Positions 21,957-33,198 are shown, numbered from the stretch's first letter. The stretch: 64,000 bases of DNA from Erpetoichthys calabaricus (GCF_900747795.2 NC_041396.2:127941420-128005419), one strand, 5' to 3'. Notes: a model not told the origin generated them from the sequence alone. Program-made: numbers and translations.

Positions 21957-22866
21957 TACTGCTCAAAAAATTAAAGGAACACATTTTAATGAGAGTATAG
22001 CATCAAGCCAATGAAACTTGTGGGCTATTGATCTGGTCAGTTAAGTAGCAGAGGGGCTTGTTCATCAGTTTCAGCTGTTTTGGTGCACTAGAGGGACAAC
22101 AATGAGACGACCCCCAAAACAGGATTGAATGGTTTAACAGGTGGAGGGAGCCCACTGACATTTTTCCCTCCTCATCTGTTTTGTCACTCGTTTTGAATTT
22201 GGCTACAGTCAGTGTCACTACTGAGGCGATACCTGGTTACATAGGTAGTCCAATTTCTCCAGGATAGAACATCAATAGGTGCCATTGCCAGAAGGTTTGC
22301 TGCGTCTCCCAGCACAGTCTCAAGGGTATTGAGGAGATTCCAAGAGACAGGCAGTTATTCTAGGAGAGCTGGACAGGGCCAGAGAAGGTCCTTAACCCAT
22401 CAGCAGGTCTGGAGGAACAGGATGAGCACTGCCAGAACATACAAAATGACCTCCAGCAGGCAGGCCACTGGTGTGAATGTCTCTGACCTCTGACAAAAAG
22501 AAACAGACTTCATGAGGGTGGCCTTTGGGACCAACATCCTTTAGTGGGCCCTGTGGAGCTTGAGTGGCATTTGCCATAGAATACCAGAATTGGCAGGTCC
22601 ACTACTGGTGGGCGCCCTGTGCTTTTCACAGATGAGGGCAGGTTCACCCTAAGCACATGTGACAGACGTGAAATGGTCTGGAGAAGCCGTGGAGAACGTT
22701 ATGCTGCCTGTAACATCGTTCAGCATGACCGGTTTGGTGGTGGGTCAGTGATGGTCTGGGGAGGCACATCCATGGAGGGACGCACAGTCCTCTACAGCTA
22801 GACAACGACACCTTGACTGCCATTAGGTATCGGAATGAAATCCTTGGACCCATTGTCAGACCCTAT
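21957..22866 (+). mobile_element. Tc1-like element, 3'-truncated
   Basis: It is the same family as 11732: it starts with 'actgctcaaaaaattaaagg' and reads in the plus direction through transposase fragments. 'LFTDEGRFTLSTCDRREMVW' and 'GGSVMVWGG' (about 22619-22780) are the first catalytic block. The second D, the E and the right inverted end are missing; LINE sequence resumes at about 22866. Confidence 0.85.
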
Positions 22867-23570
22867 GTAGCTTATGTCATGTCCAGGGCAACCCTCATGC
22901 CTTAATTTATAATATAATAATTAAGTTATTTTATAATAATATAATCTTATATCACAGCTCCAGCTGATTCAAAACTCAACTGCAAGAGTCCTGACACGAA
23001 CCAACAACAGCGCGCACATCCCAGCTATCCTGCTGCACCTTCACTGCTCCCTGTGTCTTACAGGATTGAATATCAAATTCTATTATTGACCTGCCCACTA
23101 AGGTCCTCTGATTCTGTGCCCCCCACTAACCTGCACGCTGTAGGTGACAGCGGGGCCTTCAAGTGTACAGTATATAGCACCCTGACTGTGGAATGACCTC
23201 CCAAAATTAATGACATCAGCTGACTCCATTCATTTGTTTTTAACTCATTTGTTTAGGAAGACATTAAACAGACCTGACATTCTGCCCCTCCTTTTAGTTT
23301 ACCCCCTCTATCTGTCCAGGTACTCAGGGTTTGAATTTTTATCACAATTTATGTTATTTGCTCAAGATTTTTTTGTAGTATTAAATGTTGTATTTTAGTC
23401 TGCATTATTGTCTTTTATTCTATTTGAATGTTTTGTATATCCTGTATTTATCTTTATTTAGTGAAGATATTATTTGTAGCCAATGTTATATAGGTCCTGT
23501 TGTTCTTTTTGAATTTTGGGCAGGGTGCTATATAAATACTGTAAATTGTGTTCTAATTAGTATTTTTATT
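22866..23570 (+). pseudogene. L2-like LINE, 3' part (in right arm)
   Basis: Plus-strand frames show 'LQLIQNSTARVLTRTNNSAH' and 'LWNDLPKLMTSADSIHLF', the C-terminal end of L2-like LINE ORF2, then a tail with 'gggtgctatataaat'. It is the inverted counterpart of the copy at 19915-21015, with an internal deletion near 22910. Confidence 0.75.
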
Positions 23571-24212
23571 TTTTTCTTTTGATGGCCCATTGTTTATAAT
23601 AATAAGTGACAAAAACTAGAGCAGTTCTATATAAGGCAATTAATTTATTGCATAATTCAGTGTAGAATATGTATTGCCGTTTTCTTCACATACATGTTTA
23701 AAAATATAAGATTGGCTTAAATGTTTATTCTAAATTGGTTTAGAACAATATTGCACACATGCATAGTACATTTTAAAAAACGTAATCACTTTTATTATTA
23801 ACGTTTTACTAAACTCTAACGTGGTGTAAACATTATCATTATATTGTATAGTTCGTTTCATGAATGTACAGATCTTGATGATTTTAATTTTATCGACATG
23901 TTAAATGGTTCCCACAGACCCGAACACAATGTAAATGTTAATAGTGTATTTCACAGAAACGATCCATATTGTTTAGTTTGATGTATCACACGACGTGATG
24001 GCAGAAACCGTCTGAACTTCACAATGATGTGTATTATTTGGTTTCTTTCCGAGCTTTGCTGAGACCTGCTGAAACCTTCCAAAAGTAATTTTACGAAGTC
24101 AGTCCTGAAACGAAGGTGATGCCACTTCTGGGTCTAAAACTGCGGGTCTACAACTGCAGGTCTGAAACTGCAATGACGTATGGTGCTGTGGCTCTGCAAG
24201 TGGATGCTACTC
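23042..24212. repeat. Right arm of ~1.2-kb inverted duplication
   Basis: Partner of 19207-20437. Identity is high by eye. A further short match (20980-21015 to 22866-22905) shows that the homology once reached deeper, into the LINE. Confidence 0.92.
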
Positions 24213-24689
24213 GATTAAGAAGCTTGGCCCAGTAAAGTGTAAAGTGTCAGTCGCTGAAGGGGTTTTCCTAAATATACGAATTTTCATGATATTACAATAG
24301 GAAGACTTTTAAAAGTAGATTTATTTTCGCGCACATAAAATCCGTTGCTGGGGAGACGCCACACAGACAATAATCAGCTGCACGCCACCACAGATTAAAA
24401 TACTTGCTGGGGAAGTGCACAGTACTTGCTGGAGAGACGCCACAAGCACGATTATCAACTACACGCCACACATTACATCAGTTGCTGGGGAGAATCTGCT
24501 GATTGACCACTGTTGTGTCAGAGAAAATTACAGGCATTTTACGGAAATACAAACCAGTATTACTGCGAGAGAAAATTAAAGGCACACAATACAGTGACGC
24601 AAATTGCAGCCACATACAAGCCAGTATTACTGTAACAGAAAATATTACGGACGTACAAGCCTACATTACTGTGACTATCTACTAACAAC

Positions 24690-24872
24690 ATGCCACCCAA
24701 AAAAGAAGAAAAAGATAATGAGCGTCAGAAAAACGCTAAAAGAGAAAGACTCAGAAGAGCAAATAGATCTATAGAGGAACAGGAAAATGAGCGTAAAGAA
24801 AATTCTCAAAGAGAATGCACTACTGTTCTAGCGCCCGTTATTGTAACGGGCTTAATGTCTAGTAATAAATAA
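24690..24872 (+). pseudogene. Start of a Helitron ORF, truncated
   Basis: 'MPPKKEEKDNERQKNAKRER' followed by more basic and acidic residues resembles the charged N-terminus of fish Helitron Rep/helicase proteins. The open frame runs into the element's 3' terminus and stops just past CTAG. Everything catalytic is gone. Confidence 0.6.
24833..24851 (+). other. Helitron 3' hairpin
   Basis: GCCCGTTA-TTG-TAACGGGC, a perfect 8-bp stem, seven bases before the terminal CTAG at 24859-24862. In Helitrons this acts as the replication termination signal. Confidence 0.9.
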
Positions 24873-25329
24873 AACGTTACGACCTGTACCCGATATATAT
24901 GCTGTTCTGCAGCACGATTAGAATCGTCTGAGTATTAAAGGTATAGGTCTATTTTATAAGCATATTTTATAACATCAATGTTAATATCGAGTATAACTAT
25001 AAATATTATTATTCTGTATTAACATTGATATGAACAATTTGTGTTAAGAATAAAAAAATGAAACTATGATTATACAATTCAATGTTTATTATATTTATAC
25101 ATTATTATATCTGTCTTTACACGTTTTGCACACATATTTAATAAATGTAATAAACTGCACCAAGAATGGTTAAAAAATCATTCAAAAAATGTGTACTTGA
25201 ATGTAAATATATCTGCACAAACCGACACTCGTGAGTAACACTTTTAGAAAGTTCAAAATGAAACTCGAACAAGCTTTTGCAAAAATACATTAACTGACAA
25301 GAGGCTGGCCCGCCCTTTCTGAGTTTTGG

Positions 25330-25640
25330 TAGCCAACACGAGCCGTGATTCGCCAATTCTTGGTAGCCGTCAGCGCCATCATTAGCCAATTCTTGGTAGC
25401 CGAACCGGGTTGTGAATGGTCAATTCGACTTGTGGCTGCTCAGAGGTAATACGACAACGTGACGGGATGCTGGAGAAGGGTATTGCTGCAGACCGGAGAC
25501 ATTATGGGCGGATCTGAAGGCGGGATAGCTGTAAATGCAAGTGGATAGTATTGGCTAATTCAGAATTTCAACGAATGATATTATTGTTACTCTATGACAA
25601 TCAAAAACTCACCTGTCCAATTATCAACGTTTGAAGTTGT
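25330..25640 (+). promoter_or_regulatory. CCAAT-box-rich promoter-like region
   Basis: The 18-mer 'gccaattcttggtagccg' occurs twice (25352 and 25385), which puts two CCAAT boxes exactly 33 bp apart. A near copy (CCAAC) lies at 25333. A further CCAAT at 25617 is followed by TTTGAA (25631), a CHR-like word, and 'aaggcggga' near 25517 resembles an E2F site. NF-Y boxes at ~32-bp spacing with CHR/E2F are typical of cell-cycle gene promoters. An ATG followed at once by a splice donor lies at 25855. Confidence 0.45.
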
Positions 25641-25854
25641 CTATCAAGTGTAACTTTAGCCAAACGTTTCGCAGTTCGTGATCCCTACCTTTGTGAGGTT
25701 CCGCCTTATAGAGTTATCTCTTAAATAACCTGCCGTTTTACCAAGCGACGAAACTCCATTAAACGAAAAGAGACAAAAAAAGAAGCTGCGGTGATGAAAC
25801 TCCATTAGACAAAAGAAGAAGAAGCGACGAAACTAATTGCTTGTATTTTTGACA

Positions 25855-25860
25855 ATGGAA
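25855..25860 (+). CDS. Candidate first coding exon (ATG GAA), gene unidentified
   Basis: ATGGAA in a good Kozak setting (gacaATGG) is followed directly by GTAAGT, a perfect splice donor. A compatible next exon is at 26478-26525: an AG acceptor, 16 open codons reading 'LATRISSGNWMLMKNK', then GTAAAT. Phase 0 is kept, so the start would read ME-LATRISSGNWMLM. A later candidate begins after 'ctctctcag' at 26756 ('SALYLTIEEPFDF'). I do not recognise the protein. Transcript data would be needed; I treat it as a hypothesis. Confidence 0.3.
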
Positions 25861-26477
25861 GTAAGTGTGCTTTGAAATGAAAACGTCTGAAAGTTGCAGT
25901 TTTTTTTCGTATGTTTAATAACTTTGTTTTGCATTGTTATGTTTGTACCGTGAACCTTTACGTTTGTATTAACAATCATTTTCGCTGTAGTAATTGATTT
26001 ATATTCAGTGCTTGAAGTGGACCGGCACTTAGCGGTACCGGTAACTCTTCAAATTCCACAAGGCAAGTTTCACGAGAACTCCTCGACTGAGCATGGTAGA
26101 CGAAAAAAAACCTTATACAATCATCTAGGAAACGCTTGATCAGTTATTCTGTCGTGAAGTAGGCTTTTGATAATGTTCAGATTGACTGCAGTGGTGCACG
26201 ATATTACCTTTTTTTCTTTTCAGTTTGGTTCCTTGTGTTCGAGTAATGTGTCTAAATTGTAATACCAAATAATCTGCGATTTTTTTGTACCGTCAATTTT
26301 AATTTCATGTTAGTTTTGTGCAGATGATGCCTGCTATTTCTAAATTGTTAAAAACTTTCCTGCAATGGGCAGTGCGCCACTAAATTACACGTGAGTCAGA
26401 CTGACAGTCGCGATGTGCACAGAGCCTTTTCAATTTATTTACAAGTGACATTTATAATTTTTTTTCCTTTCAGCCAG

Positions 26478-26525
26478 CTTGCTACAAGAATATCTTCTGG
26501 AAATTGGATGCTGATGAAAAATAAA
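26478..26525 (+). CDS. Candidate second exon, gene unidentified
   Basis: 48 nt between 'ttttcagccag' and 'gtaaat', open in the phase set by the exon at 25855. An alternative acceptor four bases upstream would lead to a stop. Short and unproven. Confidence 0.25.
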
Positions 26526-26830
26526 GTAAATTGTAAACACCCATTTCTTAAAATTGTAATTCTCTTGTACTGTTTGACTTTCACGTGTGTCTTTATATTT
26601 CTTTCCTTCTTTTCCTATGACATCCCTGCTGGTTCAGTAGACTGTGGAGTAGACATGTTGATGGTATGTGAATATGAACTGTAAGTTTTATGTAACTTTA
26701 CATTTGTGTTCAGATTGTGTATGATTTCAGTACTTTTTCTTTTATTCTCTCTCAGTCTGCTCTTTATCTGACTATTGAGGAACCCTTTGATTTTACTGTC
26801 AGTCTTTTAAAGATGCTGATAATATATATA

Positions 26831-27755
26831 CAGTAATCCCTCACCTATCGCGGGGGGCTCTGGAACGTAACCCCCCGCGATAGGTGAAAATCCGCGAAGT
26901 AGCGACCTATATTTATTTTATTATTTATACATATTTTAAGGCTTTATAAACCCTTCCCACACTCTTATAAACCTTTCTCACTCTCTTGTTAACCTTTCCC
27001 ACGCTCTTATAAACACTTCCTATGCTCTTAAACACTTTCTACATTCTTAAACACCTCAGACCAACACTGCACACTGCACGCAGCGATCAGACGTCGATGT
27101 GTCTGCACTCGCTTTGTGAAGGGGGGCAGCTGAACTGACGCCGAGCAGAAATGGACTTTGTGCTGCTTCTGCCAAAATGCCTGCTTGTCGCTCTGCGCGT
27201 TCGGAAGGAGGAGTGTGTGTGTGTGGGTGTGTGAGAGCTGAACGCACCTTCGCTCAAACCCCCCCTCCCCGGAAGCGCAGTACGCTCCTGCCACTTTGCA
27301 TTGTCAAGGGGGGTGGGGAGCTGAATGAACGCTAAGGAGAAGTGGATTTTGTGCTGCTTGTCGCTCTGCGTGTCAATAATTTAAAAGCCTGTACAATCAG
27401 GCTTTTAGGTGTACATCACCTATTTTCCTGTCTCACTGTCTTGTCTTGCGTGAAGTTAAAATGTTTTATAATAGTGAGATGTTACTCATATCCTTAGCCC
27501 GACATCCACATATCATATGTGTTAACAAAGTGTGTTTTATAAGTTTACATGTGTTTAAAGCATGTGGGATGGGTATTTTAAGGCTTAAACTATAAAAATG
27601 TTTATTTATATGGTCTTTCTATATCGCGGATTTTCTCCTGTTGCTGATGGGTCTGGAACATAACTTCTGCGATAGGCGGGCAATCACTTGTATTTAAAAA
27701 CCCGCGAAGTCGTGAATCCGCGAAAAGTGAACCGCGAAGTAGCGAGGGATTACTG
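26831..27755. mobile_element. Tigger/pogo-type MITE
   Basis: The ends are CAGTAATCCCTC... and ...GAGGGATTACTG, with TA flanks on both sides. Sub-terminal words such as 'ccgcgaagtagcgac' and 'accgcgaagtagcgaggg' are typical of this Tigger group. 925 bp with no transposase. A perfect 16-bp stem hairpin lies just inside the left end. Confidence 0.9.
26842..26886. other. Perfect 16-bp hairpin in the Tigger MITE
   Basis: Arms 26842-26857 (cacctatcgcgggggg) and 26871-26886 are exact complements around a 13-base loop. Confidence 0.95.
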
Positions 27756-28873
27756 TATATTTTTTTTTTCATATGTGGCATACCTTTAATTGTGGCATTC
27801 ATTTAACTTGCCCTCCACTATTAATGTCACCCCATATAAAAATGTTAATTTTAAAAATATTTATTTCTTGATGAGGGCTTTGTTTTTCTTTGAATTAAAT
27901 TGTTTCAATTAAAAGTCAGATGTTTCTAATTTTTTTGGTGCAAGGTGACATTTCTTCAGCAAACAGGGATTTTTTTTATAACCCTTCTTACTAATTTTTA
28001 CAAGGGGTGCCAGTAATAATGGAGAGCAGTGAATTTATCCTTTTTATCTTAGGATGACATGTCTGTGACATGCATATTACTTTAGGTAGTGTCCAGAGTG
28101 GGGTATACATAATACTCTGAAATAATGGATGTATTCTAATAAACTATTGAGATAACCATGAACGAGAGTTTTTGTAGTGAACCACAGAGTAGTTCTCAAA
28201 GTTTGAACTTTATTCCAAAGTGTCCACCTTTATGAGAAAACAGGAGTGTTCAGACCAAAACCAGATAGCTTGCACAAGACAAATACTTAATGTGACAGTC
28301 TGATGTATTTATTTGTGTCTCCACAGTGGCTGTGTGGCTGCAGAAGGGCAGCTGACTCGAGAACAAGGGGCTCAGGTTTATGAGGCTGCAGAGATCAGCA
28401 GGGCCTCTAGGAGGACTCAACATAAAAACTGTTGGAGTTCATCATAAAAGGCCATGGAGCAGATGACCACTTGCTGGTAACTTAGTTCAGTTAACAAGTA
28501 AAAATTTGTTATTGCAATCTATCTAGTAGCAAAGAGCTATGATGACTTTATAGCACCAAACTCTTGTATTTGCTTGTCCAACAGGCTGTTGTATCTGAAA
28601 AGGTGTCATCCAAATGGGTTAAAAACGATGAATATCCTAAAGGTCACCGGGTAATGACCTCTATACAGTAGAAGATGAGGAGCTGACAGATGTCCTCCAC
28701 AACTACCTGATGAAGTGCTGTCAAGAGCTGTAGGTACTTTTGAAAAGATTGACAGAGTTCACATCATTCTGGATGTGCTGATTTGGCTTTAGTGAGTCTC
28801 TAATGAGTACAGAAAGTATCTCTATGAGTGACGTCCTCTCTGTTTCTTTTTTTGTGATTGGCTCTTATTAAAG
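27756..28873. other. Mostly single-copy DNA
   Basis: No repeats recognised. Splice-like words occur ('tgtctccacag' at 28330, 'gtccaacag' near 28584), and short open stretches such as 'GCVAAEGQLTREQGAQVYEA' (28340) and 'DLYTVEDEELTDVLHNYLMK' (28660) could be exons or chance. I cannot link them into one phase. Confidence 0.3.
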
Positions 28874-28977
28874 CTCGAGGAACAGTTGAGAGGATTTCTC
28901 TACCAGAGGCAGAAGGTCTGTTCATTGATGGACCAGCAGACGATGAGTGGGACGTCATGTGGTGTTGGGAGCAGACG
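28874..28977 (+). CDS. Candidate penultimate exon, gene unidentified
   Basis: It follows 'cttattaaag' and ends before GT at 28978. One frame reads 'RGTVERISLPEAEGLFIDGP' then 'ADDEWDVMWCWEQT' and joins in phase to the next candidate exon at 29162. Another frame is also open ('LEEQLRGFLYQRQKV'). The donor (ACG|gtcctt) is weak. Not recognised. Confidence 0.3.
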
Positions 28978-29161
28978 GTCCTTTCTTTTTATTTTCAGCA
29001 CCATTCTTCTGTTAATCAGAACACCATTTTACTTGTAGTGAATTTAGACAAGAATATAAACTAAATACATATAAATGTAAATATTTGTTTAAAGTGAAAT
29101 TTAAAATACGCATTAATACACTTTTAGTATTGGTGAAAATAAATCTTTTTTTTTTTTTAAG

Positions 29162-29227
29162 GTGAGCGAAGAGTTTGACAAACTTGTGCTTCAACTGTTG
29201 GAGTACAAGGACAGACAGCATCACTGA
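29162..29227 (+). CDS. Candidate last exon with poly(A) signal, gene unidentified
   Basis: A long T-rich tract and 'aag' precede 'VSEEFDKLVLQLLEYKDRQ' and a TGA stop. AATAAA follows at 29266-29271, only 39 bases after the stop. Tract, acceptor, open frame, stop and poly(A) signal in order suggest a genuine 3' end. The protein is not recognised; a short helical C-terminus is all that can be said. Confidence 0.35.
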   Translation: MSEEFDKLVLQLLEYKDRQHH

Positions 29228-30139
29228 GGCATCTCAACTTAGGATTCCATCTCAGCGCCTCCTCTAATAAACGTGTCACTGGCTTTATTTGTCTTTGGCC
29301 TTTTTTTTTATTTCTGAGAGTTAAACTGACTGTGCATAATAGAGCTGTGTATATTTGATTTAACTATTGATGTAAATAATAAAGGACACTTTGTTGATTA
29401 AGTTCTGTATACTTGAAATTGTCTGTGTATCTGTTTTTAGCCAATTCATGCCATCTGCATTTTTTCTTTAACTTTTATAACTGCATTGTACAGTTTTATT
29501 ACTTTTTTTGAACATTACAAGCAAACATGTCTATCCTCATTACATATTATTTATATATAATATATAGAAGTGGGCATGTTTTAGTATATTCCCCGATCAC
29601 TCTGTTTGTTAGAATGCACAAAGAAGATTAATTTTTCTTTCAGTTCAACTGACCCATCATTATTATTAATTGTAAATATTTCTTGAAATGGTTGTACAAT
29701 TTATACTGAATAATTATTAATAACACTTTGTTTTAATTTGTGCTGCCCCAATCAACTCGTGTATGAACACAACTAGAACTGATAGATTTGAGCACTTGTA
29801 TCAACACCGTCTACAAATGGCACTTTGCTGGACTCGCCGGTAATCCTATAGCTTGGAAACTGAGCATCCTGATCAAGACTTTCTTGTTCACTTACAAACA
29901 TAATCTACAACAATAAGGGTTTTACTTATTTTTATTTAGGAGTCACATTTTCAATAAAACTTGCATTGTCTTTGACTGAAAATGCAGCTTGTATATATAG
30001 GAACAAAATTAAAGGAAAATGATTGAATACTCCTGATAAATGGAGAGTCAAAACCTTTGAAGCTCAGTATTCTAAAACCATAAGTCACAACTAGAACCTT
30101 GTAATTCTAAGGTCTTGACATTAAGTGTGTGTCAGTGTT

Positions 30140-30147
<8 letters not shown>

Positions 30148-30196
<49 letters not shown>
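30148..30196. repeat. (TA)n microsatellite
   Basis: About 49 bases of nearly pure TA, directly before a Tc1 insertion, whose target is TA. Confidence 0.95.
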
Positions 30197-30197
<1 letters not shown>

Positions 30198-30199
30198 GA

Positions 30200-31544
30200 A
30201 CTGCTCAAAAAAAATTAAAGGAACACTTTGAAAACACATCAGATCTCAATGGGAAATAAATCCTGCTGGCTATCTCTACTGCTTTGAACTGATATGGTGA
30301 TGTGTTACGAACGAAAGGATGGAAATGAAAAATGATCAACCGACAGAGGGAGGGCTGAATTCAAAGACAACCTGAAAATCAAAGACAAAAAATGATGCAG
30401 CAGGCAGGCAGGCGACTCCATTTTGCCAAAATTTCATTGCAGCAACTCCAAATTGTACTCAGTAGTCTGTATGCTGTCATCCCCCCCCCGCCTGACAACA
30501 TCCTAATGAGACAACGGATGGTGTCCTGGGGGATCTCCTCCAGATATGGACCAGGACATCACTGTGCTCCTGGATGGGCATTGTCGTGCACCAGGAGGAA
30601 CCAGCATAGGGTATGACAATGGGTCCAAGGATTTTATCCCGATATGTAACAGCAGTCAAGGTGGCACTGTCTAGCTTGTAGAGGTCTGTGCGTTCCTCCA
30701 TGGATATGCTCCCCCAGATATACCATCACTGACCCACCACCAAACCAGTCATGTCGCAGGCAGCATAACGTTCTCCAGACCCTTTCACATCTGTCACGTG
30801 CTCAGGGTGAACCTTTTCTCATCTGTGAAAAGCACAGGGTGCCAGTGGTGGACCTGCCAATTCTAGTACTCTATGACAAATGCCAACTGAGCTGCAAGGT
30901 GCCCACTAGAGGACATCGGCCCTCAGGCCACCCTCATGAAGTCTGTATCTGATTATTTGGTCAGAGACATTCACACCAGTGGCCTACCTGCTGGAGGTCA
31001 TTTTGTAGGCTCTGGCAGTGCTCATCCTGGTCCTCCTTGCCCAAAGGAGCAGATACCAGTGGGTCCTGCTGATGGGTTAAGGACCTTCTACGAGGGGCCC
31101 TGTCCAGCTTTCCTAGAAGAATTGCCTGTCTCCTGGAATCTCCTCAATGCCCTTGAGACTGTGCTGGGAGACACAGCAAACCTTCTGACAATGGCATGTG
31201 GTATTGATGTGCCATCCTGGAGAAGTTGGACTACCTGTGCCATCTCTGTAGGGTCCAGGTATGGCCTCATGCCACCAGTACTGACACTGACCGCAGCAAA
31301 ATGCAAAACGAGTGACAAAACAGATGAGAATTGAAAAATGTCAGTGGCTTCCCTCCACCTGTTAAACCATTCATTCCTGTTTTGGGGGGTCGTCTCAGTG
31401 TTGCCCCTCTAGTGCACCAATGCAGCTGAAACTGATGAACAAGCCCCTCTGCTACTTAACTGACCAGATCAATAGCCCAGAAGTTTCATTGACTTGATAC
31501 TGTACTCTCATTAAAAAGGGTTCCCTTACTTTTTTTGAGCAGTA
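30200..31544 (-). mobile_element. Tc1-like transposon, internally deleted
   Basis: It is the same family as 11732, with inverted ends 'ctgctcaaaaaaaattaaag' and 'ctttttttgagcagta'. Minus-strand remnants include 'YLDPTEMAQVVQLLQDGTSI' (about 31.2 kb) and 'LYKLDSATLTAVTYRDKILG' (about 30.65 kb). Several deletions and frame changes relative to the 12-kb copy; the C-terminal DLNPIEH block is lost. Confidence 0.9.
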
Positions 31545-31676
31545 TATGTACAGGTTGTTATGTCAGGGCAGTACTGGAGTATACAGACTCTGTTTGCTCT
31601 TAATATGCTGTTTGCTTGGGTAGTCATATAGGATGATGTCCAGCTGAACTATCTGCCATCTCTATCTTGTTAACAG

Positions 31677-31843
31677 TCGTGATGCTGATGCCCATCAGTG
31701 CCTGCTGTACAGTTGGACTCCTGGCCTCCTCCAGTCTCAGAGACCCTAAAGACAGGCTGATGTTTTTAGCAGACCACAAGGACCTGATGGAGTCAAATGG
31801 AGGCTCAATGAGATATGAACTACAAACATCTGTCAAGTTTTAA
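31677..31843 (+). CDS. Candidate terminal exon with poly(A) signal, gene unidentified
   Basis: It follows 'ctatcttgttaacag' and holds 54 open codons ('VMLMPISACCTVGLLASSSL', then a charged stretch with 'DPKDRLMFLADHKDLMES') to a TAA stop. AATAAA at 31882-31887 follows. The other strand is also open over most of the span, so coding is not proven. Not recognised. Confidence 0.28.
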
Positions 31844-31887
31844 TCTCTAAATGTCACTTTTGCATAAGTAATATGTATTATAATAAA

Positions 31888-32510
31888 CATATATTTGATG
31901 ATCTTAAAGAGGTATTTAAAATCCAAATAGTAATAAAGATCCAATTAAGTCAAATAATTGAATACCCTGATTAACAGGTTTACAGTCACAAAAACTGCAA
32001 AATTATTACTCTTTTAAAGGCATAATATTTGCTCTTCACAGATCGTTTAACATAGTAAACTTCATTATAAAAATAATAATTGAAAGTTTACTATTAGCAC
32101 TATGATAACTGTGTTTCTTACATTTAACATTGATTACATGTAGAGACAGCCAATGGATTCTTTAAAGTCACAATTTTATTGCCAGCTTTCTTAATGTTGT
32201 CTGTTCCCTGATACATGAACGTGAAAGTGTCAAGTATGTGATTTATAATATTCTGTAATCATAATACACCTAAAAACAAACTTGACTACGAGATCCATAG
32301 GCAAGAAACTCACTAGAGCTGTTGGTGTGCTGAGAATAGACATGATGACCGCAGAATATTTGACACACCATCAGCAAACAGAGAACAGAGGCTGATCTGC
32401 AGACAGACGGGGGGACAATGGAATACTGTATTAGGAATACTTAAATAAACGTGGATAAATAGTAATGAAAGTAATAAAACACATTTTAGGGTTGTATATT
32501 ATAGAAGTCT
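31888..32510. other. Unassigned DNA
   Basis: AT-rich; no gene or repeat recognised. Confidence 0.4.
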
Positions 32511-32643
32511 GCGGTGGGTGGGTTAGCACCCTGCCCAGGATTGTTTCCTGCCTTGTGCCCTGTGTTGGCTGGGATTGGCTCCAGCAGACCCCCGTGACCC
32601 TGTGTTTGGATTCAGCGGGTTGGAAAATGGATGGATGGATGGA
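32511..32643 (+). mobile_element. SINE, 3' fragment
   Basis: The tail half of the SINE described at 9986, ending in (atgg)n. 5'-truncated. Confidence 0.9.
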
Positions 32644-33198
32644 TATTATAGAAGTAAAGATTTAACACTGACAGTTTATTCAACGTTTAAAATTGTAATA
32701 CGTTTATAGCCCGTCTTTAAGGTGACTTGTTAAATGTAAGCGACTACTTCATTTGGACATCCGAGTAAACAACAAGTCAAACATTTGTTTTAATCTGACT
32801 GACTCAATCAAGTAGAGCCCACACTTAAGTCCACGTCAATCCATTAAAATTAGGCGGACACAAATTTGTATTGTTATGTTCATTTAAATTTTCTTCAGAC
32901 GTTGTTTAGTAACGATAAATATCTCATATCCAAACTTTTATTATCATTATTTTTTCAGTGCCGCTAATCATAAATGACGGTTCTAAAAATACACTGCAGT
33001 CTTAACAATGCACTCGACAGAGTGTTATACTGTAAGATAGTGGCACTTGTAGACTATCATCGCTGATGTATTTTACGAATACTGTATACACTCCGTCTCT
33101 TACAGTCATTTTATCTTGACCGTCCACCATTAGAAATTATCTTACACGTCCACCTTTAGAAATTACTCCCACCTTTCTTTTTACGTATCCATAAGGCA

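Larger units (their letters stand above)
18910..24862 (+). mobile_element. Helitron, non-autonomous, 5.95 kb
   Basis: It starts TCCTCTATAATAAAATCCCT after an A (18909) and ends CTAG before a T (24863), which fits insertion between A and T without duplication. An 8-bp stem, 3-base-loop hairpin (24833-24851) ends 7 bases before CTAG, the standard Helitron 3' end. Near the 3' end are GC-richer sub-repeats ('ttgctggggagacgccaca') and the start of a Helitron-type ORF. The Rep and helicase domains are missing. Inside are a long inverted duplication, two L2-like LINE pieces and a truncated Tc1 element. Confidence 0.85.

Noticed and set aside
25352-25402. Doubled 18-mer as a minisatellite
   Set aside because: Only two copies with unrelated sequence between them; better described as paired CCAAT promoter elements.
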